DNA of 44,801 bases from Thiohalobacter sp. (GTDB lineage: Bacteria > Pseudomonadota > Gammaproteobacteria > DSM-19610): contig JALSRZ010000118.1 of the NCBI GenBank assembly GCA_026984515.1, forward strand, positions 1 to 44,801, read 5' to 3'. The translations under genes were made by a program, and so were the position numbers. Each line of letters begins with the position of its first letter. Position 1 is the first letter of the stretch. Positions 35,776-44,707 of the stretch are shown here, one piece after another. Below the pieces are notes generated by a model. It was not told the DNA's origin. It worked only from the letters and a program-made list of their open reading frames with translations, and made no database searches.

Positions 35776-36918
35776 ATGAAAAAATTATCGCTGTATCCCC
35801 TGTTTTTCCTCCTCAGTCTCCTGTTCGGCAGCTGGAGCCAGGCGACCACACCCGTGCCGAAGGCACCTTCGGTGGGCGCCAGGGGCTACCTGGTGGAGGA
35901 TTTCCTCAGCGGCCAGGCAATCGCCGAGAAAAATGCCGACCAGCCGCTGGAACCCGCCAGCATCACCAAGCTGATGAGCGCCTACGTGATCTTCAGCGAA
36001 ATCCGCAAGGGTTCGCTGTCACTGTCGGACAAGGTGCGCATCAGCGAAAAGGCCTGGCGTACCCAGGGTTCGCGCATGTTCGTGGAAGTGAACACCCAGG
36101 TCAGCGTTGCCGACCTGATAAAGGGCATGATCATCCAGTCCGGCAACGACGCCACGGTTGCACTGGCGGAACAGATCGCCGGCACCGAAGGCAGCTTCGC
36201 AGCCCTGATGAACACCTACGCGCAGCAGCTGGGACTGACACACAGCCATTTTGCCAACAGCACCGGGCTGCCGGACAAGGAACACTACACCACGGCACGC
36301 GATATCGTGCGCGTCGCGCGCGCCCTGATCCGGGAATTCCCCGAGTACTACCAGTGGTACTCTCAAAAACAGTTCACCTACAACGACATCACCCAGTACA
36401 ACCGCAACAAATTACTGTGGCGGGACGAGTCTGTGGACGGACTGAAAACCGGTCATACCGATTCCGCCGGTTATTGCCTGGTCACCTCGGCCAAGCGGGA
36501 CGGCATGCGCCTGATCAGCGTGGTGCTGGGCACCAGGAGCGAGGAAGCGCGGGCGGATGCCAGCCAGTCACTGCTGAATTATGGTTTCCGCTTTTTTGAA
36601 ACCCACAAACTGTACGACGGCAACACCAAGCTGACCAGCGCCCGGGTGTGGAAAGGCGCGACCGAACAGGTTGACCTGGGCCTGGCCGAGCCCCTATACA
36701 TCACCATTCCGCGCGGTGAATACAATAATCTCGATGCCTCCATGCAACTCCAGGAGCAGATCATGGCACCGGTCGCCCAGGGCCAGACACTGGGGCACGT
36801 GGTCATCAAGCTCGGCGATAAAACCATTACCGAGCGCGACCTGGTGGCACTACAGGCGGTTGACGAAGGCAGCTTCTGGCAACGCATCGTGGACGAAGGC
36901 CTGCTGTATTTCGAATAG
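35776..36918 (+). CDS. dacC: D-alanyl-D-alanine carboxypeptidase (PBP5/6 type)
   Basis: It trims the terminal D-Ala of pentapeptide stems and thereby limits cross-linking. ATG 35776 gives 380 residues starting with a signal peptide (MKKLSLYPLFFLLSLLFG, cleavage near SQA-T). Catalytic motifs are S62-x-x-K65 (SITKLM), S122-G-N124 and K224-T-G226 (GLKTGHT). The C-terminal PBP5_C beta domain and an amphipathic anchor ('GSFWQRIVDEGLLYF') are present. It is the dacA/dacC-type enzyme found beside rlpA in many gammaproteobacteria. Confidence 0.95.
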   Translation: MKKLSLYPLFFLLSLLFGSWSQATTPVPKAPSVGARGYLVEDFLSGQAIAEKNADQPLEPASITKLMSAYVIFSEIRKGSLSLSDKVRISEKAWRTQGSRMFVEVNTQVSVADLIKGMIIQSGNDATVALAEQIAGTEGSFAALMNTYAQQLGLTHSHFANSTGLPDKEHYTTARDIVRVARALIREFPEYYQWYSQKQFTYNDITQYNRNKLLWRDESVDGLKTGHTDSAGYCLVTSAKRDGMRLISVVLGTRSEEARADASQSLLNYGFRFFETHKLYDGNTKLTSARVWKGATEQVDLGLAEPLYITIPRGEYNNLDASMQLQEQIMAPVAQGQTLGHVVIKLGDKTITERDLVALQAVDEGSFWQRIVDEGLLYFE

Positions 36919-36919
36919 C

Positions 36920-37798
36920 ATGCCGACCGTCTACCTGAACGGCCATTACCTCCCCGCGGAGCAAGCCTGCGTATCCGTCATGGATCGCGGTTTCCTGTTT
37001 GGCGATGGTGTCTACGAAGTCATTCCGGCCTATGGTGGCAGACTGTTCCGGCTGGCTCACCACCTGCAGCGACTGCAGAACAGCCTGGATGGCATCCGGC
37101 TCGGCAACCCGCTGAGTGACCATGCCTGGCAGGAAATCCTTGACGAGGTGCTGAAACGCAACCGGGACCGGGCCGGCAGTGACAACGATCAGTCCGTCTA
37201 CCTGCAGGTCACGCGCGGCAGCGCTGCCAAACGTGACCACCTCTTTCCTGAAGAGCCTGTACCTGCAGTTTTTGTGTTCAGCAACCCCATCGCAAAACCT
37301 GACCCGCAACTGGCAACCAGGGGCATCAGCGCCATTACGCTGGATGACATCCGCTGGCAGTATTGCAACATCAAGGCCATCACCCTGCTGCCCAATGTAT
37401 TACTGCGCCAGCAGGCGGCGGATCACGGCGCGGCAGAAGCCCTGCTGGTGCGTAATGGCAAGGTGATCGAGGGCTCGGCCAGCAATGTATTCGTCGTCAG
37501 GGAAGGTGTCATTATGACGCCACCCAGGGGCGAACAGATGCTGCCGGGCATTACCCGGGACCTGGTGCTGGAACTGGCGGAACGGCATGCGCTGCCGTAT
37601 GACGAAACCGATATCGAAGCAGACAGCTTGCACCAGGCAGACGAAATCTGGGTGACCAGTTCCACCCGGGAGATTGTACCGGTTACAAAACTGAACGACC
37701 TGGCCATCGGCGACGGCCGGCCCGGCCCGGTCTGGAAATCAATGATCGAACTCTACCGGGACTACAAGGAAGCCGTACGCAACGGTATACGAAGCTAG
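36920..37798 (+). CDS. dat: Class IV aminotransferase, probably D-amino acid aminotransferase
   Basis: A 292-residue PLP enzyme that starts one base after dacC. The Schiff-base lysine is K152 (NIKAITLLPNVL). 'MDRGFLFGDGVYEV' and 'EGSASNVFVVREG' are fold-IV signatures. 'VTRGSAAKRDH' resembles the D-amino-acid aminotransferase segment that binds the substrate carboxylate, favouring Dat over branched-chain aminotransferase or aminodeoxychorismate lyase. Position next to a D,D-carboxypeptidase suggests interconversion of D-Ala and D-Glu for the cell wall. The start at 36920 replaces a much longer open frame that overlaps dacC. Its TAG stop abuts a Family A repeat. Confidence 0.9.
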   Translation: MPTVYLNGHYLPAEQACVSVMDRGFLFGDGVYEVIPAYGGRLFRLAHHLQRLQNSLDGIRLGNPLSDHAWQEILDEVLKRNRDRAGSDNDQSVYLQVTRGSAAKRDHLFPEEPVPAVFVFSNPIAKPDPQLATRGISAITLDDIRWQYCNIKAITLLPNVLLRQQAADHGAAEALLVRNGKVIEGSASNVFVVREGVIMTPPRGEQMLPGITRDLVLELAERHALPYDETDIEADSLHQADEIWVTSSTREIVPVTKLNDLAIGDGRPGPVWKSMIELYRDYKEAVRNGIRS

Positions 37799-37863
37799 CC
37801 CGCATTTCTCACCGGGTTCCTGCTGCGGCGGCGTCATGCCGCGCGCCAGGAGGCGTTCACTCG
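37795..37863. repeat. Family A repeat, partial copy
   Basis: Starting at the CTAG that includes the dat stop codon, this 69-bp copy reads CCCGCATTTCTCACCG, GGTTCC and then TGCTGCGGCGGCGTCATGCC. It matches one end and inner arm of the 7384-7567 element and diverges after GCGCGC. The imuB stop codon (on the other strand) overlaps its inner edge. It fills the gap between converging dat and imuB. Confidence 0.8.
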
Positions 37864-39287
37864 AATACCCCCTGCAGGTACCAGCGCCGTTCGCCAGTCA
37901 GCTCCCGGTAGATCCAGTAGCGCGACCCCGACGGACTGGTTGCCACAAAGTAATCCCGCGCTACATCCCGGCCATCCCACCAGCCGGATTCAATCCGCTC
38001 ACGGCCGGCCTGCAGCTTGAGGGGACCGCGCCAGTACGGCCGGCCCTCCCGGGTTTCGAGCTGTCTTGGCACCGCCAGCAGCCACAGGGGCCTGACCTGT
38101 TCCCGGCTGTCGCTTCGACTGCGGCCGGGCTCGCTGTAGGACCAGGCGTATTCAGGACGATGTTCGGCGATGGCGCTGATACCCTGTACGGCCTCCTCGC
38201 CCAGGCGTGCGCGCAGACAGTCGAGCAAATCGATACGTTCCCGTGCATCCGCCGACCTGAACAGGTCCATCGACCGGGCATCGAGCCTGACCGGCTGCAC
38301 TGCCTGCAGTTCGACCGCGATGACAGGCTTTTCCAACACCAGGCGCTGCAGATGCTCCCGCAACAGCACCGTAAACTGTCCGGCGTCACGACCGGCCCGA
38401 CGCATGCCGATGCGCAGCCGGGTATCGCGTCGTTCGTGGTGCAACAGGCGCACAGTGAAGCTTTGCACACCGGCACCCCGCCCCTGCAGCCAGCCACACA
38501 ATTCCAGCACCAGGCGCTGCAGAACAAACAGCAGGGCCTGGGCCTGTTCGACTTCCGCGACCAGCGGCAGACGCCGCCGAAAGACAGCCGCAGGCTGATA
38601 CAGCACCAGCGGGTCCGGGCAACGGCCCAGCATGCGGTCCAGGTACAACAGGCTCTGTTGACCCAGCCGGCGTGCCAGCCCGTCACGTGGCAAGCGCAAC
38701 AGGTCACCCAGCCGGCGCACGCCCATACCCTCCAGGCGCTCCAGCAGGGCCGGTTCCCAGTCCAGCACCGGGATCGGCAGGGGCGCCAGCGCAGCCACCA
38801 GTTCATGCCGTGCTTCCACCATGCGGCCACCGCCACAGCGTGCCAGAATCAATGCCGCCAGCGGTGTCGGCGCAGCCGCGAGCCGTGCCTCATAACCCAG
38901 CGCAACAAGCCCGCTGCGCAGTCTCTTCAACAGTGCTGTCCGCCCCCCGAACAGGCTCAAACTGCCCTGCACTTCCAGCAACAGGGCATACGGCGGACAC
39001 AGGCTGACCCGGGAACTGAACTGGTATGCCCAGTCAGCAAGACCGCACAGGGCCTCCTGCGCCGCCTTGCTATCCAGGCCATGTACCAGCAGCCCGCCGG
39101 CCAGCACCCGGGCGGCCGCCAGCGGCATGCCGGTACGGATACCGCACTGTTCCGCACCGGCATTACAGAACAACACCCGGGCGCGTCGCCCGTCACCACG
39201 GATCACCAGTGGTCGTGGTTCATTGCCAGTGCGGCTGAGTATATCCAGGGGCAGTCGGGGCAGGTGAATGCAGAGCCAGTGATCCAT
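37857..39287 (-). CDS. imuB: ImuB, catalytically inactive Y-family polymerase-like protein
   Basis: ImuB is the hub of the ImuA-ImuB-DnaE2 translesion mutasome and binds the beta clamp. ATG 39287 gives 476 residues starting [17 protein letters not shown]. The polymerase fold is kept, but the carboxylates of active Y-family enzymes are replaced: the N-terminal D is not seen in 'LCIHLPRL', and the usual D-E pair region reads 'LEVQGSLSLFGG'. The C terminus 'WYLQGVFE' is typical of ImuB. It overlaps imuA by 68 bp. No dnaE2 follows; a repeat and the converging dat gene are there instead. Confidence 0.93.
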   Translation of the reverse strand: MDHWLCIHLPRLPLDILSRTGNEPRPLVIRGDGRRARVLFCNAGAEQCGIRTGMPLAAARVLAGGLLVHGLDSKAAQEALCGLADWAYQFSSRVSLCPPYALLLEVQGSLSLFGGRTALLKRLRSGLVALGYEARLAAAPTPLAALILARCGGGRMVEARHELVAALAPLPIPVLDWEPALLERLEGMGVRRLGDLLRLPRDGLARRLGQQSLLYLDRMLGRCPDPLVLYQPAAVFRRRLPLVAEVEQAQALLFVLQRLVLELCGWLQGRGAGVQSFTVRLLHHERRDTRLRIGMRRAGRDAGQFTVLLREHLQRLVLEKPVIAVELQAVQPVRLDARSMDLFRSADARERIDLLDCLRARLGEEAVQGISAIAEHRPEYAWSYSEPGRSRSDSREQVRPLWLLAVPRQLETREGRPYWRGPLKLQAGRERIESGWWDGRDVARDYFVATSPSGSRYWIYRELTGERRWYLQGVFE

Positions 39288-39900
39288 GTTGCAGGGAGGT
39301 GTCGACCTGTACCGTTCCGGCGGCCCGGCCACCACGGCGTTTGAGAATGGATACCGACAGCCTGCCATCGGTCCCGGATTCCAGCTGCAGCCGTAATGCG
39401 GCCGGCGACGGACGCCGCACACAGCGTTGGGAGCGGAACAGGAAACCGATGGCATCGCCGACTTCGGCAGCCAGTTGCAGCCGCCGCAGGATGACACTGT
39501 CCTCCAGGGTCGGCCAGGCCAGCACTGCACCACAGTTCCCGGAGCGCAGGCTTTGCTCCACCGCCCATAAACCGTCCTGCCGTGCTTTCGGGTGTACCAG
39601 CAGCACCCGTGACAGATCGACACCGGCGCTGGCCAGTGCCGGCGCATAGGGAATGTGCGGTGGCGCCACCCAGCAGATCCAGCGCTGCTCGCAGCTGAGT
39701 CGCGCCAGCGCCGGTGTCAGCAGGCGCAGGCCACCGATCCCCTGGCGCGGCATAATCAATTCGGTGAGCGCACCCTGTGGCCAGCCTCCCGCCAGCAGCG
39801 CATCCAGTTCGTCGAAACCGCTGGAAACTGTTGCGGTGGCGGCACTGACCCGGCCACCACGCCAGACATCCGGACGCTGTAACAGGCTATCGAGATTCAT
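39220..39900 (-). CDS. imuA: ImuA, RecA-like SOS mutagenesis protein
   Basis: ImuA (SulA/RecA-like) is the small partner in the ImuAB-DnaE2 damage-tolerance system and can affect RecA. The 226-residue protein has '[37 protein letters not shown]', a RecA-like core with a degenerate Walker A, and '[21 protein letters not shown]'. Its ATG overlaps the lexA stop (ATGA), so both are controlled from the LexA box. The long 3' overlap with imuB is unusual but both frames are clearly coding. Confidence 0.92.
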   Translation of the reverse strand: MNLDSLLQRPDVWRGGRVSAATATVSSGFDELDALLAGGWPQGALTELIMPRQGIGGLRLLTPALARLSCEQRWICWVAPPHIPYAPALASAGVDLSRVLLVHPKARQDGLWAVEQSLRSGNCGAVLAWPTLEDSVILRRLQLAAEVGDAIGFLFRSQRCVRRPSPAALRLQLESGTDGRLSVSILKRRGGRAAGTVQVDTSLQHGSLALHSPAPTAPGYTQPHWQ

Positions 39901-40505
39901 AATGCCTGGTTGCGCAGAATCCCGACCCCCAGCCCCTCAATTGTCATGGGCTGTTTGCGCAGGTCGACGCGAATGGGTTCGAAATCCTCGTTTTCAGGCA
40001 ACAGGTAAACAATGGAGCCCCGGCGCCGGAAACGCTTGACGGTCACCTCGTCGTCCAGGCGCGCCACGACGATCTGGCCGTTCTGTGCCTGACGGGTACG
40101 GTGTACGGCCAGCAGGTCACCGTCCATGATGCCGACATCACGCATACTCATGCCGCGCACCCGCAACAGGTAGTGCGCCCGCGGGTGGAACAGCGCCGGG
40201 TCGACGGGATAATGATCCTCGATATGTTCCTCGGCCAGGATCGGCTCACCGGCAGCCACCTGCCCCACGACCGGGATGCCTTCCTCCTCCACGCTTTCCA
40301 GCAAACGGATGCCACGTGATGAACCCTGCAACAACTCGATCGCCCCCTTGCGCTCCAGCGCCCGCAGGTGCTCTTCGGCTGCATTGGGCGAACGGAAGCC
40401 GAAGGCCTCGGCAATTTCCACCCGCGTGGGCGGATAACCTTCGTCATAAATGTACTCGCGTATCAGCGCCAGGATCTCCGCCTGTCGTGTCGTCAGTTCT
40501 TCCAT
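39897..40505 (-). CDS. lexA: SOS repressor LexA
   Basis: The start at 40505 (AGGTGG 5 bases upstream) gives 202 residues, the same length as E. coli LexA. The winged helix '[21 protein letters not shown]' matches the E. coli recognition region, the self-cleavage bond is A85-G86 (VAAGEP), and the dyad is S120 (RGMSMRD) and K157 (VTVKRF). A longer frame upstream lacks similarity. It heads a lexA-imuA-imuB operon. Whether a second lexA exists elsewhere cannot be seen here. Confidence 0.96.
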   Translation of the reverse strand: MEELTTRQAEILALIREYIYDEGYPPTRVEIAEAFGFRSPNAAEEHLRALERKGAIELLQGSSRGIRLLESVEEEGIPVVGQVAAGEPILAEEHIEDHYPVDPALFHPRAHYLLRVRGMSMRDVGIMDGDLLAVHRTRQAQNGQIVVARLDDEVTVKRFRRRGSIVYLLPENEDFEPIRVDLRKQPMTIEGLGVGILRNQAL

Positions 40506-40534
40506 TGCGCCACCTGCTGTGATTTCATCCAGTG

Positions 40535-40555
40535 TACTGGGATTATATACAGGTA
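40535..40555 (-). promoter_or_regulatory. LexA operator (SOS box)
   Basis: The site reads TACCTGTATATAATCCCAG on the minus strand and continues to TA. It keeps CTG-N10-CAG with the AT-rich core of the E. coli-type box (CTGT-N8-ACAG, one mismatch). It overlaps the -10 of the lexA promoter, as expected for autorepression, and matches the E. coli-like recognition helix. Confidence 0.85.
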
Positions 40556-40569
40556 TTCGGGGAATGCAA
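40542..40569 (-). promoter_or_regulatory. lexA promoter
   Basis: On the minus strand TTGCAT (40564-40569) and a perfect TATAAT (40542-40547) are spaced by 16 bp. The -10 lies inside the LexA box. Upstream of it, 40570-40688 holds only a short GC dyad (40647-40661) that might end the epimerase transcript. Confidence 0.7.
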
Positions 40570-40688
40570 ACCGGCGCCCTGTGTAAAGTCGCCAGACCCG
40601 TGGGCAGATGCATAAGACAGGGGGAAGGGATCGGCACAACAGCCTTACCCGCCAGGCGGGTGGCCGGCATTCAAAACACGGGATTCTG

Positions 40689-41666
40689 TCAGGAAGTGCG
40701 CGAGGCAGGCAACGCGTCGCTGCCGGTCATTGTATCGCGATAAAATTCGACCGTCCTGGATAAACCGGCGTACAGCTTCACACGGGGCTTCCAGCCAAGC
40801 AAACGGGCCGCCTCGCGGTTATCGGAAAAATAATTCATGGTTTCACCGGGTCGGTATGCCAGCTCCCCCACACCGAGCAGTTCCCTTGCGCCTGCACCGA
40901 CCAGGTCCGCTATAGTACTGGCCAGGTCAAGAATCCTCACCGGCTCGAAACTGCTTACGTTAATCACCCGGCCAACCGTGTCCGGACAGGTTGCTGCCAG
41001 CATGATCGCTTCCACAAGATCGTCTATGTAGACAAAATCCCTGGTCTGTTCACCGCCTGACATCGCAAATCTTCTGTCGGCCAGCAGGCTTTTGATCAGG
41101 GACGGGATAAACATACTGTTATCCTGGCCCGGCCCGTAGGCAAGAGACGGACGAACGATAATGACAGGGAAACGATGCACGTGATGAAACGTCTGCAACA
41201 GGTGTGAAACGGCGACCTTTGAACAGGAGTAGGCACTCACCGGCGCTTCCCGCATCGATTCGGAAAAAGGCGCATGCGCGCCATATTCCTCGCAGGTTCC
41301 GACGGAAATGAACTTCACCTGCGGGACCGCACTCATGCAGGCCTCCACCAGGTTCAGCGTGCCCATCAGGTTGGTTTCCAGGCAGTGGCGGAAATCCGCA
41401 ATGGATGCATACCTGGACTTGTCAGCCGCGAGGTGAAACACGTAAGCCGGTTTTACCGTGCTGATCACATCCAGCAGCAGCTCCCGGTTCGTAATATCAC
41501 CGATAATGCTCTTGTCCGTGGCCAGTTCGCCTGCACGCCTGCGCGAAAAACCAAAAACCCGTGCACCGGACGCCTTGCACGCACGAACCAGGTGCCCCCC
41601 GATAAATCCGCTTGCGCCGGTAATCAATACCGGGGCATCCACGAATGGCCCCGCCGACTCAGACAT
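40689..41666 (-). CDS. NAD-dependent nucleotide-sugar epimerase/dehydratase (extended SDR)
   Basis: A 325-residue extended short-chain dehydrogenase. The Rossmann motif is GASGFIGG (17-24) and the catalytic YxxxK is YSCSK; the usual Ser/Thr appears in 'FISVGTCEEYG'. The C-terminal half ('ETMNYFSDNREAARLLGWKPRVKL') is typical of GDP/UDP/dTDP-sugar 4-epimerases and 4,6-dehydratases. The exact sugar cannot be told. It diverges from a second SDR and a flippase, so a role in O-antigen or exopolysaccharide precursor synthesis is likely. Confidence 0.88.
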   Translation of the reverse strand: MSESAGPFVDAPVLITGASGFIGGHLVRACKASGARVFGFSRRRAGELATDKSIIGDITNRELLLDVISTVKPAYVFHLAADKSRYASIADFRHCLETNLMGTLNLVEACMSAVPQVKFISVGTCEEYGAHAPFSESMREAPVSAYSCSKVAVSHLLQTFHHVHRFPVIIVRPSLAYGPGQDNSMFIPSLIKSLLADRRFAMSGGEQTRDFVYIDDLVEAIMLAATCPDTVGRVINVSSFEPVRILDLASTIADLVGAGARELLGVGELAYRPGETMNYFSDNREAARLLGWKPRVKLYAGLSRTVEFYRDTMTGSDALPASRTS

Positions 41667-42185
41667 GACCCGGGTTACATACCAAATAACGGATGAAATA
41701 CCTTGCGCAGACTGGCATCAGAAATGTACAACCGGGTTAATAGTCAACTTGCCACCCCCTTCCTTATCGTTTTATACGGGTTACGCCAGGCCCCTGTAGC
41801 CGGGGAGGATCCTGTTCGCGAATGGCAGCACTGACAGGAATACAGCCTGGCTTTTCCACGCTGCACATGTGCCAGCCAGACCCGGCGCGGCTGAATACAA
41901 CAGGGGGCTGAAGTTTTGCCTGTTAACCAACATTTGTGCAAACAGAACCATACCTGCCGGTTTGCATTTCTTATTTATATATCGCCAGCGAACTGCTAGC
42001 ATTCCCGTACCCACCTGTCATGAGAATGCTTTCTCGCACCGACTTTATGCCTGCCTGGGCAGGCATGGGTTACGAATACCCGGTAACACAGGGCAAGCAT
42101 AGCTGAAAACGGCACACCGCGCAAAGACAGCATGCCAAATACAATAAAAAACCTTTTAATAAATAACAAGATATAAGGATGAGAA
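41667..42185. other. 519-bp divergent intergenic region between two sugar epimerases
   Basis: No convincing gene. It is noticeably AT-richer near both ends (41930-41990 and 42130-42185) than the surrounding genes, as expected of promoter DNA. It contains a small GC hairpin CCCCTGTAGCCGGGG at about 41790 and an 18-bp palindrome at 42048. I cannot pick a convincing -35/-10 pair. Confidence 0.6.
42048..42065. repeat. Perfect 8-bp dyad TGCCTGCC-TG-GGCAGGCA
   Basis: An isolated perfect inverted repeat with a 2-base centre, in the leader region about 120 bp before the second epimerase gene. Without a T-run it is more likely a protein-binding site or chance palindrome than a terminator. Confidence 0.4.
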
Positions 42186-43196
42186 ATGAGCACATATAAC
42201 ATTCTGGTCACCGGTGGCGCAGGCATGATTGGCTCCAACCTGGTCAAGCGGCTGGTGCAACAGGGTCATAACGTCAGCGTGGTGGATAACCTGTGGCGCG
42301 GAAAAACAGAATATTTACTGGATAACGATGGCAACCCGGTTATTGACCTGGACCGGAATTTCCACAACATCGATTTATCACTGGCCGACACCCTTGACCC
42401 GCTACTGGATGATATCGACTACATCTATCACCTGGCCGATATCGTTGCCGGTGTCGAATACGTATTCAGGAACCAGGGGAGCGTATTCCGGCAAAACTTC
42501 CTGATCAATTCCAACGTGATCAATTCGGTACGCAAACATCCGCACCCCGTAAAGGGCTTCATTTACGTAGGCACTGCATGCAGCTTCCCCGCCTCCCTGC
42601 AGACCGGCGTGGATGCCGCACCACTCAGGGAAGAAGACCAGTACCCCGCTGAACCCGAATCAGGATACGGGTGGAGCAAACTGATGGGGGAATACGAGGC
42701 ATTTCTCATGGAGTCGGAAACCGGGATCCCGGTATCGGTACTCAGCCTGCACAATGTGTACGGCACCCCCAGCGACTACGACGAGCTGAGCGGGCAGGTA
42801 ATCCCGTCACTGGCGAGAAAAGCGATACGTTATCCTGACGAGCCGTTCAGCGTGTGGGGCAGCGGCTCCCAGGGACGCGCTTTCGTACACGTGGATGACA
42901 TCGTGGATGCCCTGGTCGCAGCCCGGGACAAGGGTCTTGGCCAGGGTGTAATCCAGATAGGGCCCGATATCTGCACCTCCATTCGCGAAATAGCTGAGAC
43001 CATCGTGGAAATATCCGGGAAAAATATCGACATCCAGTATGACACCAGCAAGCCGGAAGGCGACCCGGGGCGTTGCGCGGATTACTCAAAAGCACAAAAG
43101 GTGCTGGGCTGGCAGCCGCGCGTGGACCTGAGAGACGGACTGGCGCGCCTCTATGACTGGATAAGCGATTCGATTGACCGGGAGCAACAGAAATAA
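42186..43196 (+). CDS. NAD-dependent nucleotide-sugar epimerase (GDP-mannose 3,5-epimerase-like)
   Basis: A 336-residue extended SDR with Rossmann motif GGAGMIGS (10-17) and catalytic YGWSK. 'YVGTACSFPASLQTG' and 'YGTPSDYDELSGQVIPSLARKAI' resemble the GDP-mannose 3,5-epimerase and related bacterial polysaccharide epimerases. 'LGWQPRVDLRDGLARLYDWI' is the usual C terminus. AAGGATGAGAA precedes the ATG. It probably makes a sugar nucleotide for the glycan moved by the flippase downstream; the precise reaction is open. Confidence 0.87.
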   Translation: MSTYNILVTGGAGMIGSNLVKRLVQQGHNVSVVDNLWRGKTEYLLDNDGNPVIDLDRNFHNIDLSLADTLDPLLDDIDYIYHLADIVAGVEYVFRNQGSVFRQNFLINSNVINSVRKHPHPVKGFIYVGTACSFPASLQTGVDAAPLREEDQYPAEPESGYGWSKLMGEYEAFLMESETGIPVSVLSLHNVYGTPSDYDELSGQVIPSLARKAIRYPDEPFSVWGSGSQGRAFVHVDDIVDALVAARDKGLGQGVIQIGPDICTSIREIAETIVEISGKNIDIQYDTSKPEGDPGRCADYSKAQKVLGWQPRVDLRDGLARLYDWISDSIDREQQK

Positions 43197-43349
43197 TCTG
43201 TTGCAGGGTTCTTCGCACCGGCAGCTGGAGCAATCCAGGCATACAGTAAGATTTATGGCTGGTATAATCATCACCAGCTGCCGCTATACGCCCGGATCAC
43301 GCAAGCCTGATTATGCTTACCAGTTCCCGCCACTGTTGCAAGCAAAGCC

Positions 43350-44600
43350 TTGTTTAACCAGACCCTCGTAGTTTATGCAGGTATCGGCGCGCGCGCGGCG
43401 CTGGCCGTGGGGCTGAATATTCTTATTGCCCGCTGGTTTGGCCCGGAACAGTTTGGTGTATACCAGTTCTTTCTCTCCGTAGTGATTTTTTTCCAGGCCC
43501 TGTTTGGAGAATCCTTCGATGTCAGCGTAGTCAAGTTTTTCGCCGAAGATCATGCCAGAGGGGAGAAAGGAGAGTACAGCGTGGTGGGTAACGCTATACT
43601 GATACGCCTCTTCCTGGCAATTCCGATCACCCTGATCGGCCTGCTCGGCGCTGCGGATATCAGCGAACTGTTTTTCGACTCTGCGGATTATGCACTGGTA
43701 ATCCGGCTGGGACTCATTGCCGCATTCCTGGTTGCATTCAACAGCCTGTTTCTGTCCCTTCTGCAGGCACGTATGAAATTCATTATGCGCTCCATGCTGT
43801 TTCCTCTGGCCAATTTCATTCGCGTGGTCACCATACCGCTCCTGGTTGTTTCCGGTCTGCTCAATATTGAATCACTGATGTGGCAGTACGTTGCCGCCAC
43901 CCTGGCAAGCGCGATGGTGGGTTTCTGGTTTGTCCGCAAGGATATTGCAAAAGCCCGCATCGACCTTCCCCGCCTGCGTGAACTTGTGGATTTCAGCAAG
44001 TGGAGCGCGGGGTCCTATTTTGTTTTCATTGTTTCAACCAGTCTTGCAGTTCCTGCGCTTGCCTACTATCACAACACAGAATTGTCCGGCTACTACGGAG
44101 CGGCCGTCTCGATTGTGCTCGTTGTTGAAATGCTGATCGGTGCTGTGATGGTAGTACAGCTGCCCAGGTTGAGCAGCGACCCGGAGCCTGACAAACTGCG
44201 CCGGCACGTACTGCGCTCGGTACGGATACTCGCTGTGATTGTCCTGCTGTTGTTGCCTGTGCTGCTTGTTGCCAGACCACTGGTTGTTTTTATCTATGGT
44301 GCAGAGTTTGCCGCAATCGACACTGTCTTCCGCCTGCTGTTTCTGGGCGTGCTGGTCAGCCTGCTGAGTCACCCCCTGTCACAGGTGTTTTATGCACTGA
44401 ATCTGCCCCACCTGACTTTTTATACCGCGCTGTCCGCGACCGTGATCTGGGGTCTGTGCATGTGGCTGCTGGTGCCTGGATACGGGCTTGTTGGCGCCGG
44501 CATTGCCATGCTGGTCTCACGGATCAGTACTGCCCTCGTCATCGCCTGGCTGATCTGGCGCAAACTGTGGTCTGCACCTGCACAGGTACAAAGCGGTTAG
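43350..44600 (+). CDS. Wzx-like polysaccharide flippase (MATE/MOP superfamily)
   Basis: A 416-residue inner-membrane protein with about 12 hydrophobic helices. It belongs to the polysaccharide-transport type: N-terminal 'ALAVGLNILIARWFGPEQFGVYQFFLSVVIFFQALF', later 'YYHNTELSGYYGAAVSIVLVVEML' and 'LVPGYGLVGAGIAMLVSRI'. It would flip undecaprenyl-linked glycan units to the periplasm. The start is TTG at 43350, without a clear Shine-Dalgarno, 153 bp after the epimerase. No membrane helix is missing from the start, so the length is plausible. Specificity is unknown. Confidence 0.88.
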   Translation: MFNQTLVVYAGIGARAALAVGLNILIARWFGPEQFGVYQFFLSVVIFFQALFGESFDVSVVKFFAEDHARGEKGEYSVVGNAILIRLFLAIPITLIGLLGAADISELFFDSADYALVIRLGLIAAFLVAFNSLFLSLLQARMKFIMRSMLFPLANFIRVVTIPLLVVSGLLNIESLMWQYVAATLASAMVGFWFVRKDIAKARIDLPRLRELVDFSKWSAGSYFVFIVSTSLAVPALAYYHNTELSGYYGAAVSIVLVVEMLIGAVMVVQLPRLSSDPEPDKLRRHVLRSVRILAVIVLLLLPVLLVARPLVVFIYGAEFAAIDTVFRLLFLGVLVSLLSHPLSQVFYALNLPHLTFYTALSATVIWGLCMWLLVPGYGLVGAGIAMLVSRISTALVIAWLIWRKLWSAPAQVQSG

Positions 44601-44674
44601 TGCATCACAGGAACAACAGCATAAGCCGGGCGGCGGCGAGGGAACAGGTGACCGGGTAACCAGATCTGCGATCA

Positions 44675-44696
44675 CCCCGCATGACTCACCGCGGGG
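44675..44696 (+). terminator. GC-rich hairpin after the flippase gene
   Basis: CCCCGC and GCGGGG are 10 bases apart, about 75 bp downstream of the flippase stop. There is no T-run, so termination is only possible. Confidence 0.35.
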
Positions 44697-44707
44697 CCGG
44701 GTGCGGG

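Noticed and set aside
36671-36919. N-terminal extension of the aminotransferase frame overlapping dacC
   Set aside because: The extension has no similarity to fold-IV aminotransferases, whereas the ATG at 36920 gives the family N terminus and follows the dacC stop by one base.
37836-39344. 500-codon open frame antisense to imuB (plus strand)
   Set aside because: Product is Gln/Pro/His-rich shadow sequence. ImuB and ImuA are well supported on the minus strand.
40647-40661. GC dyad ACCCGCC-A-GGCGGGT as epimerase terminator
   Set aside because: The stem is short, the centre is a single base and there is no T-run; noted only in the lexA promoter entry.
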